Source: Paenibacillus sp. FSL H8-0537
GTDB taxonomy: Bacteria > Bacillota > Bacilli > Paenibacillales > Paenibacillaceae
Reading direction: 5' to 3'
Assembly (NCBI RefSeq): GCF_038051995.1
Contig: NZ_CP150290.1
Location: 2,091,001 to 2,155,000, forward strand
Length of the DNA stretch: 64,000 nucleotides
Shown here: positions 7,365-16,622 of the stretch, in pieces
Layout: each line of letters opens with the position of its first letter
How positions within the stretch are numbered: position 1 is the first letter of the stretch
Notes under the pieces: generated by a model
Told to the model about the DNA's origin: nothing
What the model saw: only the letters and a program-made list of their open reading frames with translations
Databases searched by the model: none
Program-made: the position numbers and the translations under genes

Positions 7365-8762
7365 ATGTTCTGGGGCAGGGCAGGCGAAGCCGCATTGGGT
7401 GAAACGATTCAGTTTGTGCTGTTTGCAGGGTTATTGCTGGCTAACGGTTTTTTCACAGCGGCGGAGACGGCTATGCTGCGTTTGCGGCCTGATCAGCTTC
7501 ACAAGCTGCAGAGCGGGCGGCGTTCATCAAAAAGGGCAGCTGCTTCTGCTGCGATGCTGCGTGAGCCTCAAACTTATTTAACCATATGCCAGCTTGGAAT
7601 AACGCTCGCGTCGCTTGGGATGGGCTGGATGGGTATTCCGGCATTCCGCCTGCTCTTCGATTCATGGCTGACTGGAATGAGTGGGCAAGTCCCCATCGCT
7701 CCAATCGTAGCGGAAGTATGCGCTGTCGCAGCCGCTTTGCTGCTGGCTGCCATGCTGCACAGCGTTTGTGGCGCACTCGTTCCGAAAGCCATTGCGGGAC
7801 ATCGTGCGAAGCGGGTCGTTGCGCTCGCGGCCGCACCACTGTTTTATTTTCATAAAATCATGTATCCGTTGGCACGGCTGCTGGACGTACTGTCCAGCTG
7901 GATGGTTCAGGATGGTGAAGCCCGGGTGGGCGCATATTCCAGTCAAGACATTCGACTGCTGCTCAAGGAAAGCCAGCGTAGCGGACACATTCATCATACG
8001 GAGCTGCTGCTTGTTGATAATATTTTCAAATTTACAGAAACGCATGCGAGAGAAATTATGATTCCAAGGCGGGAGATCATCTGCTTGTACACCCAGCTGT
8101 CGCTTGCGGAAAATAAACAGATGGCGCTTGCCGAAATGCATACGCGTTATCCCGTCTGTGAAAGCGACAAGGATGATATTATCGGTTTTGTCCATATCAA
8201 AGATTTATGGAAGGATGCGCAGCATACGCTGACCGACATCGAGCAAATTTTGCGCCCAATTATGACGGTGCCGGAGTCGATTTTCATACGGGAGCTGCTT
8301 GGGCAAATGCAGGAGAGCAAAACGCAAATTGCGATTTTAATAGATGAATATGGCGGTACGTCAGGCATTGTAACGCTGGAAGACATTATGGAGGAAATTG
8401 TTGGTGAAATTCAGGATGAGTTTGACGAGGAGCGAGCGATGATTGAGCAGCTCGGCGAAGGGAGCCACTCGATTAGCGGGATGATGCAGATTGAGGAGGT
8501 AAACAGCTGCCTCGGCACGAATATTAGCTGTGACAACTTTGATACGATTGGCGGCTGGATGTATTCCCAACTGGAAAACCTGCCGCGCAAAGGCAATCGT
8601 GTAAAAGAAGCCAATCATTTCGAGTTTGTCATCGAGGAAACAGATCATTACCGCATTTCCCGTATTCGCGTGAGCCGGCTCGCTGCTTATCCTTCAGACA
8701 AGGAGCAAGAGGATTTGAAGGGAGACGCTGGAAATGCTGACGGCAAGGGGACAGGGACATAA
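7365..8762 (+). CDS. CNNM/CorC-type membrane protein with CBS pair (hemolysin C family)
   Basis: A 465-residue protein. An N-terminal DUF21/CNNM transmembrane domain (about 15-200) holds the NGFFTAAETAMLRL signature. Two CBS domains (about 215-340) follow, with DEYGGTSGIVTLEDIMEEIVGEI, and then a C-terminal CorC_HlyC domain (about 365-445). Family members handle magnesium or other cations at the cytoplasmic membrane; the old name hemolysin is misleading. The frame is open back to a TTG at 7242, but neither it nor the ATG at 7287 has a ribosome site. The ATG at 7365 has a modest GGAG and gives the usual short N-terminus, so it is chosen with some doubt. Confidence 0.8.
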   Translation: MFWGRAGEAALGETIQFVLFAGLLLANGFFTAAETAMLRLRPDQLHKLQSGRRSSKRAAASAAMLREPQTYLTICQLGITLASLGMGWMGIPAFRLLFDSWLTGMSGQVPIAPIVAEVCAVAAALLLAAMLHSVCGALVPKAIAGHRAKRVVALAAAPLFYFHKIMYPLARLLDVLSSWMVQDGEARVGAYSSQDIRLLLKESQRSGHIHHTELLLVDNIFKFTETHAREIMIPRREIICLYTQLSLAENKQMALAEMHTRYPVCESDKDDIIGFVHIKDLWKDAQHTLTDIEQILRPIMTVPESIFIRELLGQMQESKTQIAILIDEYGGTSGIVTLEDIMEEIVGEIQDEFDEERAMIEQLGEGSHSISGMMQIEEVNSCLGTNISCDNFDTIGGWMYSQLENLPRKGNRVKEANHFEFVIEETDHYRISRIRVSRLAAYPSDKEQEDLKGDAGNADGKGTGT

Positions 8763-8775
8763 GGGCGCTGTGCAT

Positions 8776-8829
8776 ATAAAAAAAGGAACCTTCTCCTCCG
8801 GGCGCTGCCCATCAGTGAAAAGGTTCCTT
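8776..8829 (-). terminator. Terminator of mnmA
   Basis: A 10-bp stem AAGGAACCTT/AAGGTTCCTT is followed, read on the minus strand, by seven Ts. It lies between two convergent genes; the plus-strand side lacks a clean T run. Confidence 0.8.
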
Positions 8830-8916
8830 GCCTTGCCTTAACTTGCCCTGCTTGCTTGGGATTGAAGCTCATGTTTCAAAGCCTGCTGATTGCTAGCCAT
8901 TCAAATTGAAAAATAC

Positions 8917-10080
<1,164 letters not shown>

Positions 10081-10098
10081 CTAAAACGAGTATCTCTC

Positions 10099-10126
10099 AT
10101 TGTAGCATATATTTATCGCTGCACAA
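10099..10126 (-). promoter_or_regulatory. Sigma-A promoter of mnmA
   Basis: On the minus strand TTGTGC (10121-10126), a 16-base spacer and TACAAT (10099-10104) preceded by the extended -10 dinucleotide TG. It is 45 bases before the mnmA start. Confidence 0.6.
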
Positions 10127-10271
10127 AAAACTTTTTTAAGAAGAATAACAAGCTTTTCTCGCATGTTGAACGCACTATATGCTAACATAGAAGCTATATG
10201 GGAATACCATGATTTAAACCGAGTCATGGATGCGCAAGGCAACACAACTAATGAAAACGAGGTGCCCTTTT

Positions 10272-10691
10272 ATGAAAATATCAACCAAAGGCCGTTACGG
10301 CCTAACGATAATGATGGAGCTTGCGGGGAAATTTGGCGAGGGACCGATCTCTTTGAAAAGCATAGCTGAACGCAATAGCTTGTCCGAGCATTATTTGGAG
10401 CAGCTCGTTGCGCCGCTTCGCAATGCTGGACTTGTAAAAAGTATTCGTGGAGCCTATGGCGGCTACATTTTGTCCAAGGAGCCTGAGCATATTACAGCTG
10501 GTGATGTGATCCGCGTGCTGGAAGGGCCAATCTCCCCAGTCGATTTTACCGAAGAGGATGATCCGGCGAAGCGCGATCTGTGGCTGCGTATTCGCGATGG
10601 CATCGCCTCCGTATTAGATTCGACCACACTTCAGGACATGGTCAGCTTCCAAGATCCAGGCAAAGCGGATAGCTATATGTTCTACATTTAA
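10272..10691 (+). CDS. cymR: Rrf2-family regulator CymR, master regulator of cysteine metabolism
   Basis: A 139-residue winged-helix repressor. The N-terminal helix-turn-helix begins KISTKGRYGLTIMMELA, and the recognition region contains LSEHYLEQLV. It contains no cysteine at all, so it cannot hold the Fe-S cluster of IscR or NsrR; this matches CymR, which works with CysK. The start ATG 10272 has GAGGTG upstream and gives the family's usual length; an in-frame ATG at 10230 would add 14 residues. The cysteine desulfurase follows 22 bases later, as cymR-yrvO do in Bacillus subtilis. Confidence 0.9.
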   Translation: MKISTKGRYGLTIMMELAGKFGEGPISLKSIAERNSLSEHYLEQLVAPLRNAGLVKSIRGAYGGYILSKEPEHITAGDVIRVLEGPISPVDFTEEDDPAKRDLWLRIRDGIASVLDSTTLQDMVSFQDPGKADSYMFYI

Positions 10692-10713
10692 TATAGAAGG
10701 AGCTAGACAAGCT

Positions 10714-11859
10714 ATGCACTATTTCGATCATGCCGCAACGACGCCAATGCATCCAGAAGTCGCGCGCGCGATGCTGGAAGTGATGCAGGGTCCGGGAGGC
10801 AATGCATCGAGCATGCATGCCTTCGGACGCGCGGCGCGGCAGCATATTAATCGCTCTCGCGACCAGATCGCTGCAGCTGTCGGCTGCAAGCCTGCTGAAC
10901 TCGTATTTACGTCTGGCGGCACGGAGAGCAACAATATGGCGCTCAAGGGTGTTGCCCGCGCGCAGGCGCTGCAAGGCAAAAACCATATCATTACAGCGGA
11001 GGCTGAGCACCATGCGGTGCTGCATCCCTGCGAAGCGCTTGAGCGCGAAGGCTTTGAGCTGACGCTGCTGCCCGTTGATGAGCAAGGGCAAGTGTCGCTT
11101 GCTGATATAGCGGCGGCAATAAAGCCAAATACGGCGCTGATTAGCATTATGCACGGCAATAATGAGGTAGGAAGTATGCAGCCGATTGAAGACATCGGGC
11201 GCCTGGCGCATGAGCGAGGCGTTATTTTTCATGTCGACGCCGTTCAGGCACTGGGTACAGCGAGCTATCAGCTCAATGGGCTGCCAATCGATTTGATGAG
11301 CTTTTCCGCCCACAAAATCAACGGCCCGCAAGGGGTTGGCGCGTTATATATCGCTGCTGGCACGCCATTTGAGGCGAGCTCGCAGGGCGGCTCTCAAGAA
11401 CGCAAGCGCCGTGCAGGCACGGAAAATGTCGCCGGCATCGTCGGCTTCGCCAAAGCTGTTGAAATTTGTGTGAAAGAAGCGCAAAACAAGCAACTTTTTC
11501 TGAGCGAGCTTCGTATGGTATGGGTAGAGCTGCTTAGGAAAAATGTGGATATTGATATGGTCATCAATGGCGCGGCGGAGCAGGCACTTCCGCATATCGT
11601 CAATATCAGCTTTATCGGGATCGATACCGAGACGATGCTGATGAATCTCGATATGGCAGGCATTGCAGCCGCAAGCGGCTCGGCCTGCACGTCAGGGGCG
11701 CTGGAGCGCTCCCATGTGCTGCGGTCGATGAAGCTGTCGGAGGAAAGGCTGGCTTCCGCCGTAAGATTCAGCTTCGGTTTGGGGAATACTAAGGAGGAAC
11801 TGGGTGCCGCAGCACAAAAAGTTGCAACGATTGTGCAGCGCATCCGTAATAACGCCTAG
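10714..11859 (+). CDS. Cysteine desulfurase (IscS/YrvO type)
   Basis: A 381-residue PLP enzyme that converts cysteine to alanine and a protein persulfide. The PLP lysine is K201 in SFSAHKINGPQG, the substrate histidine is in AEAEHHAVLHP, and the persulfide cysteine is C325 in SGSACTSG. In Bacillus subtilis YrvO passes sulfur to MnmA, whose gene lies just across cymR here, so the same partnership is likely. GAAGGAG sits before the ATG. It is followed by the yrrD-like gene after 14 bases. Confidence 0.93.
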   Translation: MHYFDHAATTPMHPEVARAMLEVMQGPGGNASSMHAFGRAARQHINRSRDQIAAAVGCKPAELVFTSGGTESNNMALKGVARAQALQGKNHIITAEAEHHAVLHPCEALEREGFELTLLPVDEQGQVSLADIAAAIKPNTALISIMHGNNEVGSMQPIEDIGRLAHERGVIFHVDAVQALGTASYQLNGLPIDLMSFSAHKINGPQGVGALYIAAGTPFEASSQGGSQERKRRAGTENVAGIVGFAKAVEICVKEAQNKQLFLSELRMVWVELLRKNVDIDMVINGAAEQALPHIVNISFIGIDTETMLMNLDMAGIAAASGSACTSGALERSHVLRSMKLSEERLASAVRFSFGLGNTKEELGAAAQKVATIVQRIRNNA

Positions 11860-11873
11860 GAGGCTTCCCGGCC

Positions 11874-12419
11874 GTGATTAAACTACAGCAATTGATCGGT
11901 CTGCCCGTGCTGGTTATTCATTCCGGCAAGCGCGAAGGCACGATCAAGGATGCGATTTTCGACTCCCACTGGAACGTTACAGGACTCGTGCTTGAAAGCA
12001 ACGGCTGGTTTGCTAATGTTGTCAAGACGGTGGACTGGAATGCGGTGCTGACATGCGGCATAGACGCGATAATTATTTCCGACGAAGCAGCTGTGCAGAA
12101 AACAAAGCTTGAGCAGCTGGGCAGAACCTTTTGCACCAGTAAAGTTCAGCTCAAGGGTATGCCTATGGTGACGGTACACGGCGTGATGCTTGGACAAGTA
12201 TCGGACGTTTATTTTCATCCATTTATGGGTACACCAATAGTAGGCTTTGAGCTTACGGACGGTTTTATATCGGATCTAATGGAAGGGCGCAAGTGGCTCA
12301 GAGCTCCTGAAGGTTCAGATGCCGTGCTGCTCGGGGAAGACGCGATTATCGTTCCTGCTGTCAGTGAAGCAGAATTGGAGCCTGTCGCAGCTTCCAATTC
12401 GAAGAATAGGGAGAAATGA
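11874..12419 (+). CDS. PRC-barrel domain protein, YrrD-like
   Basis: A 181-residue protein with two PRC-barrel-like halves: residues 1-75 (GLPVLVIHSGKREGTIKDAIFD) and about 88-160 (VQLKGMPMVTVHGVMLGQVSDVYF). The start is a GTG at 11874 preceded by TAGGAGG. It is in the cysteine desulfurase operon and corresponds in position to yrrD of Bacillus subtilis, whose function is unknown. No membrane segment is present. Confidence 0.75.
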   Translation: MIKLQQLIGLPVLVIHSGKREGTIKDAIFDSHWNVTGLVLESNGWFANVVKTVDWNAVLTCGIDAIIISDEAAVQKTKLEQLGRTFCTSKVQLKGMPMVTVHGVMLGQVSDVYFHPFMGTPIVGFELTDGFISDLMEGRKWLRAPEGSDAVLLGEDAIIVPAVSEAELEPVAASNSKNREK

Positions 12420-12422
12420 AAG

Positions 12423-12620
12423 ATGATGAGATGTCCCAACTGCAATTCGAAAGATATAGGAAAAATAGGTTCCCATCAATTTTATTGCTGGGGCTGCTTC
12501 ATTGAACTGACCGTCAACGGAGAGAAGATGTCCGTGTACCAAGTGGAGGAAGATGGGACGCTTAGTTCACTTGATGATCTGTTTTTTGAAGATGAAATGC
12601 CACAAATCCATGCCACTTAA
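12423..12620 (+). CDS. Small zinc-ribbon protein, unknown function
   Basis: A 65-residue protein with a two-knuckle four-cysteine ribbon: CPNC near the N-terminus and CWGC at about 22-25, followed by an acidic tail. The ATG at 12423 (or the adjacent one at 12426) lies three bases after the stop of the yrrD-like gene, with GGGAGAAA upstream, so translation is probably coupled. It closes the cymR operon before a terminator. Function not recognised. Confidence 0.7.
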   Translation: MMRCPNCNSKDIGKIGSHQFYCWGCFIELTVNGEKMSVYQVEEDGTLSSLDDLFFEDEMPQIHAT

Positions 12621-12682
12621 CGTAAGACGAATCGTTTAATTACGCGAAAGTATAGACCTGCAATAAAATAGCTAGCAACCTA

Positions 12683-12713
12683 GAGACGGATAAATAAATT
12701 TCCGTCTTTTTTG
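12683..12713 (+). terminator. Terminator of the cymR-desulfurase operon
   Basis: The 7-bp stem AGACGGA/TCCGTCT (12684-12690 with 12701-12707) is followed by a run of six Ts. Confidence 0.75.
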
Positions 12714-12753
12714 CATTTTTTATTTTTTAAATTTTTTTCGCTAATCGACTGAA

Positions 12754-12760
12754 CTCGACA
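12754..12760 (-). promoter_or_regulatory. Possible Spo0A box upstream of skfA
   Basis: TGTCGAG on the minus strand matches six of seven bases of the 0A box TGTCGAA. It sits about 70 bases before the expected transcription start of skfA. The skf operon of Bacillus subtilis is controlled by Spo0A and AbrB, so the site is reasonable, but a seven-base match is weak evidence. Confidence 0.25.
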
Positions 12761-12793
12761 GAAATTTGGATTTGAAATGGTACTTTGTTTCTA

Positions 12794-12822
12794 TTCCTGA
12801 AACGTTAATTATACTATATAAT
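12794..12822 (+). promoter_or_regulatory. Candidate promoter of the skf-like operon
   Basis: A perfect TATAAT at 12817-12822 lies 40 bases before the skfA start. The -35 region at 17-base spacing is TTCCTG (12794-12799), a poor match, as expected for an activator-dependent promoter. The surrounding 120 bases are very AT-rich, which would also suit AbrB binding. Confidence 0.5.
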
Positions 12823-12861
12823 TGTAAATGTAGTTAAAATTTGTAAAGGGAGAGTGTTTTT

Positions 12862-13035
12862 ATGAAAGAAAAAGAAATTAAAGCGACATGGGAATCATCG
12901 GTTTCTACTGGGCTGGACAAGCCAGCTGGCACATCTCTAGTTAAGTCAATTGGATGTGCCGCTTGTTGGGGAGCTAAAAGTATTTCTTTAACACGTGCAT
13001 GCTTGCCTCCAACCCCTATTAATCTGGCGATATAG
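12862..13035 (+). CDS. skfA: Sporulation killing factor precursor, SkfA-like RiPP
   Basis: A 57-residue precursor peptide starting at ATG 12862 after AAAGGGAGAG. The leader (1-31) contains WES, GLDKPAGTSLVKS and a final Gly. It closely resembles the Bacillus subtilis SkfA leader with its WES and KPGGTS motifs. The predicted core is residues 32-57, exactly 26 residues as in mature SKF. It has cysteines at core positions 1, 4 and 16, all conserved, and the AKSI and LTR stretches that correspond to ASKSI and MTR. In SKF, Cys4 is linked by a thioether to the alpha carbon of Met12, Cys1-Cys16 form a disulfide and the peptide is cyclised head to tail. Here position 12 is Leu. The gene heads a complete modification and export operon. 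Confidence 0.92.
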   Translation: MKEKEIKATWESSVSTGLDKPAGTSLVKSIGCAACWGAKSISLTRACLPPTPINLAI

Positions 13036-13042
13036 AAAACGA

Positions 13043-13082
13043 GGACACAGAAGAGACCATAGTTAAGGTTTCTCCTGTGTCC
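13043..13082 (+). promoter_or_regulatory. Hairpin between skfA and skfB (probable attenuator or processing stem)
   Basis: A long imperfect stem pairs GGACACAG at 13043-13050 with CTGTGTCC at 13075-13082 and continues inward to about 16 pairs with one mismatch and one wobble. No strong T run follows. Placed between precursor and enzyme gene, it would let the peptide be made in excess over its enzymes, by partial termination or by stabilising the skfA mRNA. Confidence 0.7.
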
Positions 13083-13128
13083 AAATTTATTATTTCATAA
13101 TTTTTTGAAAACGGAGATGAGGGATTAA

Positions 13129-14334
13129 ATGGTTAATGATGTTGCTTCTGTCTCATACGAACCGAGTTACTTTCTTCATTTACAACCGGATGGAGCTATG
13201 CTGGTAGAGCGGAACAGCATGTATTATTTTCGTTTAAGCGGAGCAGCTGCCCAGTTAGCCTTATTGCTTGCGAAAACGAAAAGCGTGGAAAAAACAGCAA
13301 AAGTGTGGAGCAACATAAATGGAATCCCGTTTAGTACGGATCAATTAATCCATGAATTGAATCAGCATCCGCTCACCGAAAGCTGGATGCAAGGAGCGCT
13401 TGGAAAGCTTCGGCTCACGGGATCAACAAAATCCTATTTGCCAATTAGCTGTACTCTTCAACTAACGAATGGCTGCAACTTATTTTGTTCGTTTTGTTAC
13501 GCAAGCTCAGGCAAGCCGTTAGAACAGGAGCTGGCGGTTGAGGATTGGATGGAAATTTTACAGAAGCTGTCTGCGAGCGGCGTTTCGGATATCACCTTAA
13601 CGGGGGGAGAAGCAAGGCTGGCAAAAGGGTTTAAAAGAATTGTAACTACAGCCAGTACATTATTTACAAATGTACATTTATTTAGCAATGGTTTATATTG
13701 GAAAGATGATGAAATCGAGCTTATTAGCGCCCTTGGAAATATTTTTGTCCAAGTCAGTGTCGATGGTTCAGCACATATACATGACAAGCTGCGAGGGAAA
13801 AAAGGCGCTTACATAGAATCAATGAAGAACATAAAGCGATTAGCCGAAAGAGGGATACCTTGTCTAATAGCAATGACGGTTAATCCGCAAAATTATGAAG
13901 ATATCAGTGTGGTTATTCAGGATGCTGTCGATGCTGGAGCTGCAGCCTTCAGAGCAGGTGTTACATTGCCAGTTGGCAGGGCTGACAATCATTATTTTGA
14001 ACTGAGCAATGAGCAATACTTATACGTCGACGAAAAGTTGAAAGAGGCGGTAAGGAATTGGGGTGATCGGCTGCTCATTACCGATTGGGGTGATGAGGGG
14101 AATGATGGGTGTAATGACTTTTGCACGCCAGGCTATTTAGCTTGGTATATTCGGGCAGATGGAGAGGTCACGCCCTGTCAAATTGAGGGTGCAAGCATGG
14201 GTCATATTTTAAAAGACTCGCTTGATGATATCGGAACACCTGAAAGGCTGCTGCGTGCGCGGGAAAATGCTACGTCTTGCAAATGTATCGGCAAAGTAGA
14301 ATTGCCTAAAGAAGCGGATTTGCCATTTGTTTAA
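13129..14334 (+). CDS. skfB: Radical SAM thioether synthase, SkfB-like
   Basis: A 401-residue enzyme expected to join a Cys thiol of SkfA to the alpha carbon of its acceptor residue. The N-terminal region (1-100) looks like a PqqD-type peptide-recognition domain. The radical SAM core has CNLFCSFC (C116, C120, C123) followed by TLTGGEA. The C-terminal part has five cysteines able to bind an auxiliary cluster: C328, C332, C350, C384 and C386. GGAGATGAGGG precedes the ATG. It follows skfA after 93 bases that include a hairpin. The assignment to SkfB rests on the adjacent SkfA-like peptide and the full operon order. Confidence 0.9.
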   Translation: MVNDVASVSYEPSYFLHLQPDGAMLVERNSMYYFRLSGAAAQLALLLAKTKSVEKTAKVWSNINGIPFSTDQLIHELNQHPLTESWMQGALGKLRLTGSTKSYLPISCTLQLTNGCNLFCSFCYASSGKPLEQELAVEDWMEILQKLSASGVSDITLTGGEARLAKGFKRIVTTASTLFTNVHLFSNGLYWKDDEIELISALGNIFVQVSVDGSAHIHDKLRGKKGAYIESMKNIKRLAERGIPCLIAMTVNPQNYEDISVVIQDAVDAGAAAFRAGVTLPVGRADNHYFELSNEQYLYVDEKLKEAVRNWGDRLLITDWGDEGNDGCNDFCTPGYLAWYIRADGEVTPCQIEGASMGHILKDSLDDIGTPERLLRARENATSCKCIGKVELPKEADLPFV

Positions 14335-14367
14335 TCTATATAGAAATAGAAAGGACTGAAGGCAAGT

Positions 14368-15882
14368 ATGGTAACGATCATCCTTTTCATTGCTGCGGCA
14401 ATGATCGGACTTGTTTTGTTTATTAAAAATCGCCCACGTTCTTACCCGTCTATATTAATGCCTAAAGACCAAGCGATTGCAGTTGCAGCCGATTACTTAC
14501 AATTGCTTTGTGGCTTGGATGTTTCAGGATGGCGCGCATATAGTATGTATTGGAATGATCGGGAAACGGTAAATCGCTTGCACCATTTAAATATGCTGGA
14601 TCGGCTGCGGTCGGTTTTATATCAATGGGGACTGGTGGAATCATGGAGAATTCGCTTCGTGAAACAAGGCAGCTCGGTAGCAGTAGGTATAAATGCGAAG
14701 GGCGAAATTACTTTTTTGCATGTGGATGCAGGTGCACAAAGACTAGCATCTTCCCAGCCATTAATGGCAAAGAGAACGCCAGCTGAAATTAAATCGATCC
14801 TTGACAGAAACAAGAATGGGCTATGGGGTAACGCTAAAATTACAGGAGAAGGCGTTCGTGAAGAGGATTTGTCTGATATTGTAACTTATTGGTATATGCA
14901 AGAGTCAGAAGAAATAAGAATGAAGCTTTCCGTACAAACACAAGGCAATTGTATCGTCCGTATACTGAGTGAAACGGAAATCCTTACAGAAACGATGGGC
15001 AAAGTCGTCAGGCAGGAGTTTCGTGATTCTGCACTTAATTTATCAGGATTTGTCGGTTCTTTTTTATCGACAATCGCTGGCGTTCTTTTGCTCATTTATG
15101 TGGAGGGCGCCCATCATTCGCTGCTTAGCTTAGGCATAGGATTAGTCATTGCTGCTGCTGTCTTGCTTACAGTCAACAATGATATTTCTATGAGTATCGT
15201 TAATGCGTTTGATTCCCGTTTGACTATTAAGTCTGTGTATGCGATCGGAATTGTCTCCGCTGTTGTAGCAAGCATCGCTTATGGCTGTATGGCATTTATT
15301 ACATCGCTTGCGGGCGTGAAATTAGCTGTAGGGCAGTCACTTTTGTTATTCAATGACGCATTCCTGCAAATAACGATAGGGTGCTGTTCAGCCTTAGCAG
15401 CATTAGGAGTTTTTGCTTTTTTATTTAAGCTTCTAGAATCTAAAGGCGTTGTTCGCGTATCGCCAGAGCTCTCGGACCGGTCCGTTTTTTTATCCGGCTT
15501 TCGGCTCAAGCAATGCTTAAGCATTAGTTTGCAAAGCTCTATTTTGGAAGAAATTATTTTTCGCTTATTGGGCATTTCAACTCTATTATGGTTTTTTCAA
15601 AATGAATGGCTTGCAGTGGCCATCACTTCGATTTTATGGGCATTTTTGCACCAAGGAAGCGGATATAACCCAGGGTGGATTAGATGGGCCCAGTTAGTGG
15701 TGTTTGGCATATTTTTAGGGTTCATATTTATTCATTATGGTTTTCTAGCAGTAGTAGTGGCTCATTTTGTTCATAATTTTGTTTTGCTCTCTATCCCGAT
15801 TCTTTATTATAAGCTTCAGTTGAAAAGCGCAATTGGGGTTAAGGCTGAGCCTGCTTCACACCACTCTTTCATCAATAAATAA
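14368..15882 (+). CDS. skfC: CPBP-family intramembrane protease, SkfC-like
   Basis: A 504-residue membrane protein. It has one N-terminal helix, an extracytoplasmic or soluble region (about 30-220) and a C-terminal block of about seven to eight helices containing the CPBP (Abi/CaaX) protease motifs: E394-E395 with R399 in EEIIFR, H428 in FLHQGS and H466 in AHFVHN. In the skf system this protein is thought to cut off the SkfA leader and perhaps close the ring. It lies 33 bases after skfB on the same strand. The catalytic residues appear intact, so an active protease is likely. Confidence 0.87.
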   Translation: MVTIILFIAAAMIGLVLFIKNRPRSYPSILMPKDQAIAVAADYLQLLCGLDVSGWRAYSMYWNDRETVNRLHHLNMLDRLRSVLYQWGLVESWRIRFVKQGSSVAVGINAKGEITFLHVDAGAQRLASSQPLMAKRTPAEIKSILDRNKNGLWGNAKITGEGVREEDLSDIVTYWYMQESEEIRMKLSVQTQGNCIVRILSETEILTETMGKVVRQEFRDSALNLSGFVGSFLSTIAGVLLLIYVEGAHHSLLSLGIGLVIAAAVLLTVNNDISMSIVNAFDSRLTIKSVYAIGIVSAVVASIAYGCMAFITSLAGVKLAVGQSLLLFNDAFLQITIGCCSALAALGVFAFLFKLLESKGVVRVSPELSDRSVFLSGFRLKQCLSISLQSSILEEIIFRLLGISTLLWFFQNEWLAVAITSILWAFLHQGSGYNPGWIRWAQLVVFGIFLGFIFIHYGFLAVVVAHFVHNFVLLSIPILYYKLQLKSAIGVKAEPASHHSFINK

Positions 15883-15893
15883 GGAGGCAGCAT

Positions 15894-16622
15894 ATGGAGC
15901 AGCTGTTGCTTGTGCAAAATTTGGTCAAGCAATATCCCGGTAACGAAGGAGTCGAGAACATTGGTTTTACGATAGGACGGGGGGAAATTGTCGGCCTGCT
16001 CGGCGCGAATGGAGCTGGGAAAACGACAACTCTGCGTTGTATTGCAGGTCTCTACAAGCCCCAGCAAGGAACCATTACAATTGATGGATTTAAGGCGGGC
16101 TCCGAGCAAGCTCAAAGGCTGCTTTCCTTTATTCCTGATAGTCCCTTCCTGTATCCTATGCTTACAGTAGCTGAACATTTGCAATTTAAAGCTAAAGCTT
16201 TCCGTATTCCCCCGAAAAAGCTGGAGGAAGCTGTACTTTTAGCACTTAAAGAGGTGAATTTGGAGTCATATGCAAACCGCCCAGCGGGCAATCTGTCCAG
16301 AGGCCAAAAACAGCGCGTCGTTCTAGCAGCAGCAGTCATTCAACAGGCGGACTTATATCTATTTGACGAGCCCACTGTTGGGCTCGATATTCCCTCTAAA
16401 GAATGGTTGGCTCAATGGCTCCTGAAAAATAGAACCCATAACAAAAGCATTATTGTGTCCTCACATAGTCTTGAGTTTGTTATGGAAACAGCGCAGCGCG
16501 TTATTTTAATCAAAAAGGGCCGAATTGTCGCTGAAAGTATCGTCCCTAGTGATGAAGAACAGCGATTGCTCTGGAAAAAAGAGGTTATTGGGCAACTAGG
16601 GGGTCATCTGCCGGATGATTAA
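15894..16622 (+). CDS. skfE: ABC transporter ATP-binding protein, SkfE-like
   Basis: A 242-residue ATPase with Walker A GANGAGKTT (37-45), signature LSRGQKQR, Walker B DLYLFDEPTVGLD and the H-loop histidine in SSHSLE. AAGGAGG lies six bases before the ATG at 15894. It pairs with the overlapping permease gene. In Bacillus subtilis SkfE/SkfF export the killing factor and give the producer immunity, and the same role is inferred here. Confidence 0.92.
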   Translation: MEQLLLVQNLVKQYPGNEGVENIGFTIGRGEIVGLLGANGAGKTTTLRCIAGLYKPQQGTITIDGFKAGSEQAQRLLSFIPDSPFLYPMLTVAEHLQFKAKAFRIPPKKLEEAVLLALKEVNLESYANRPAGNLSRGQKQRVVLAAAVIQQADLYLFDEPTVGLDIPSKEWLAQWLLKNRTHNKSIIVSSHSLEFVMETAQRVILIKKGRIVAESIVPSDEEQRLLWKKEVIGQLGGHLPDD

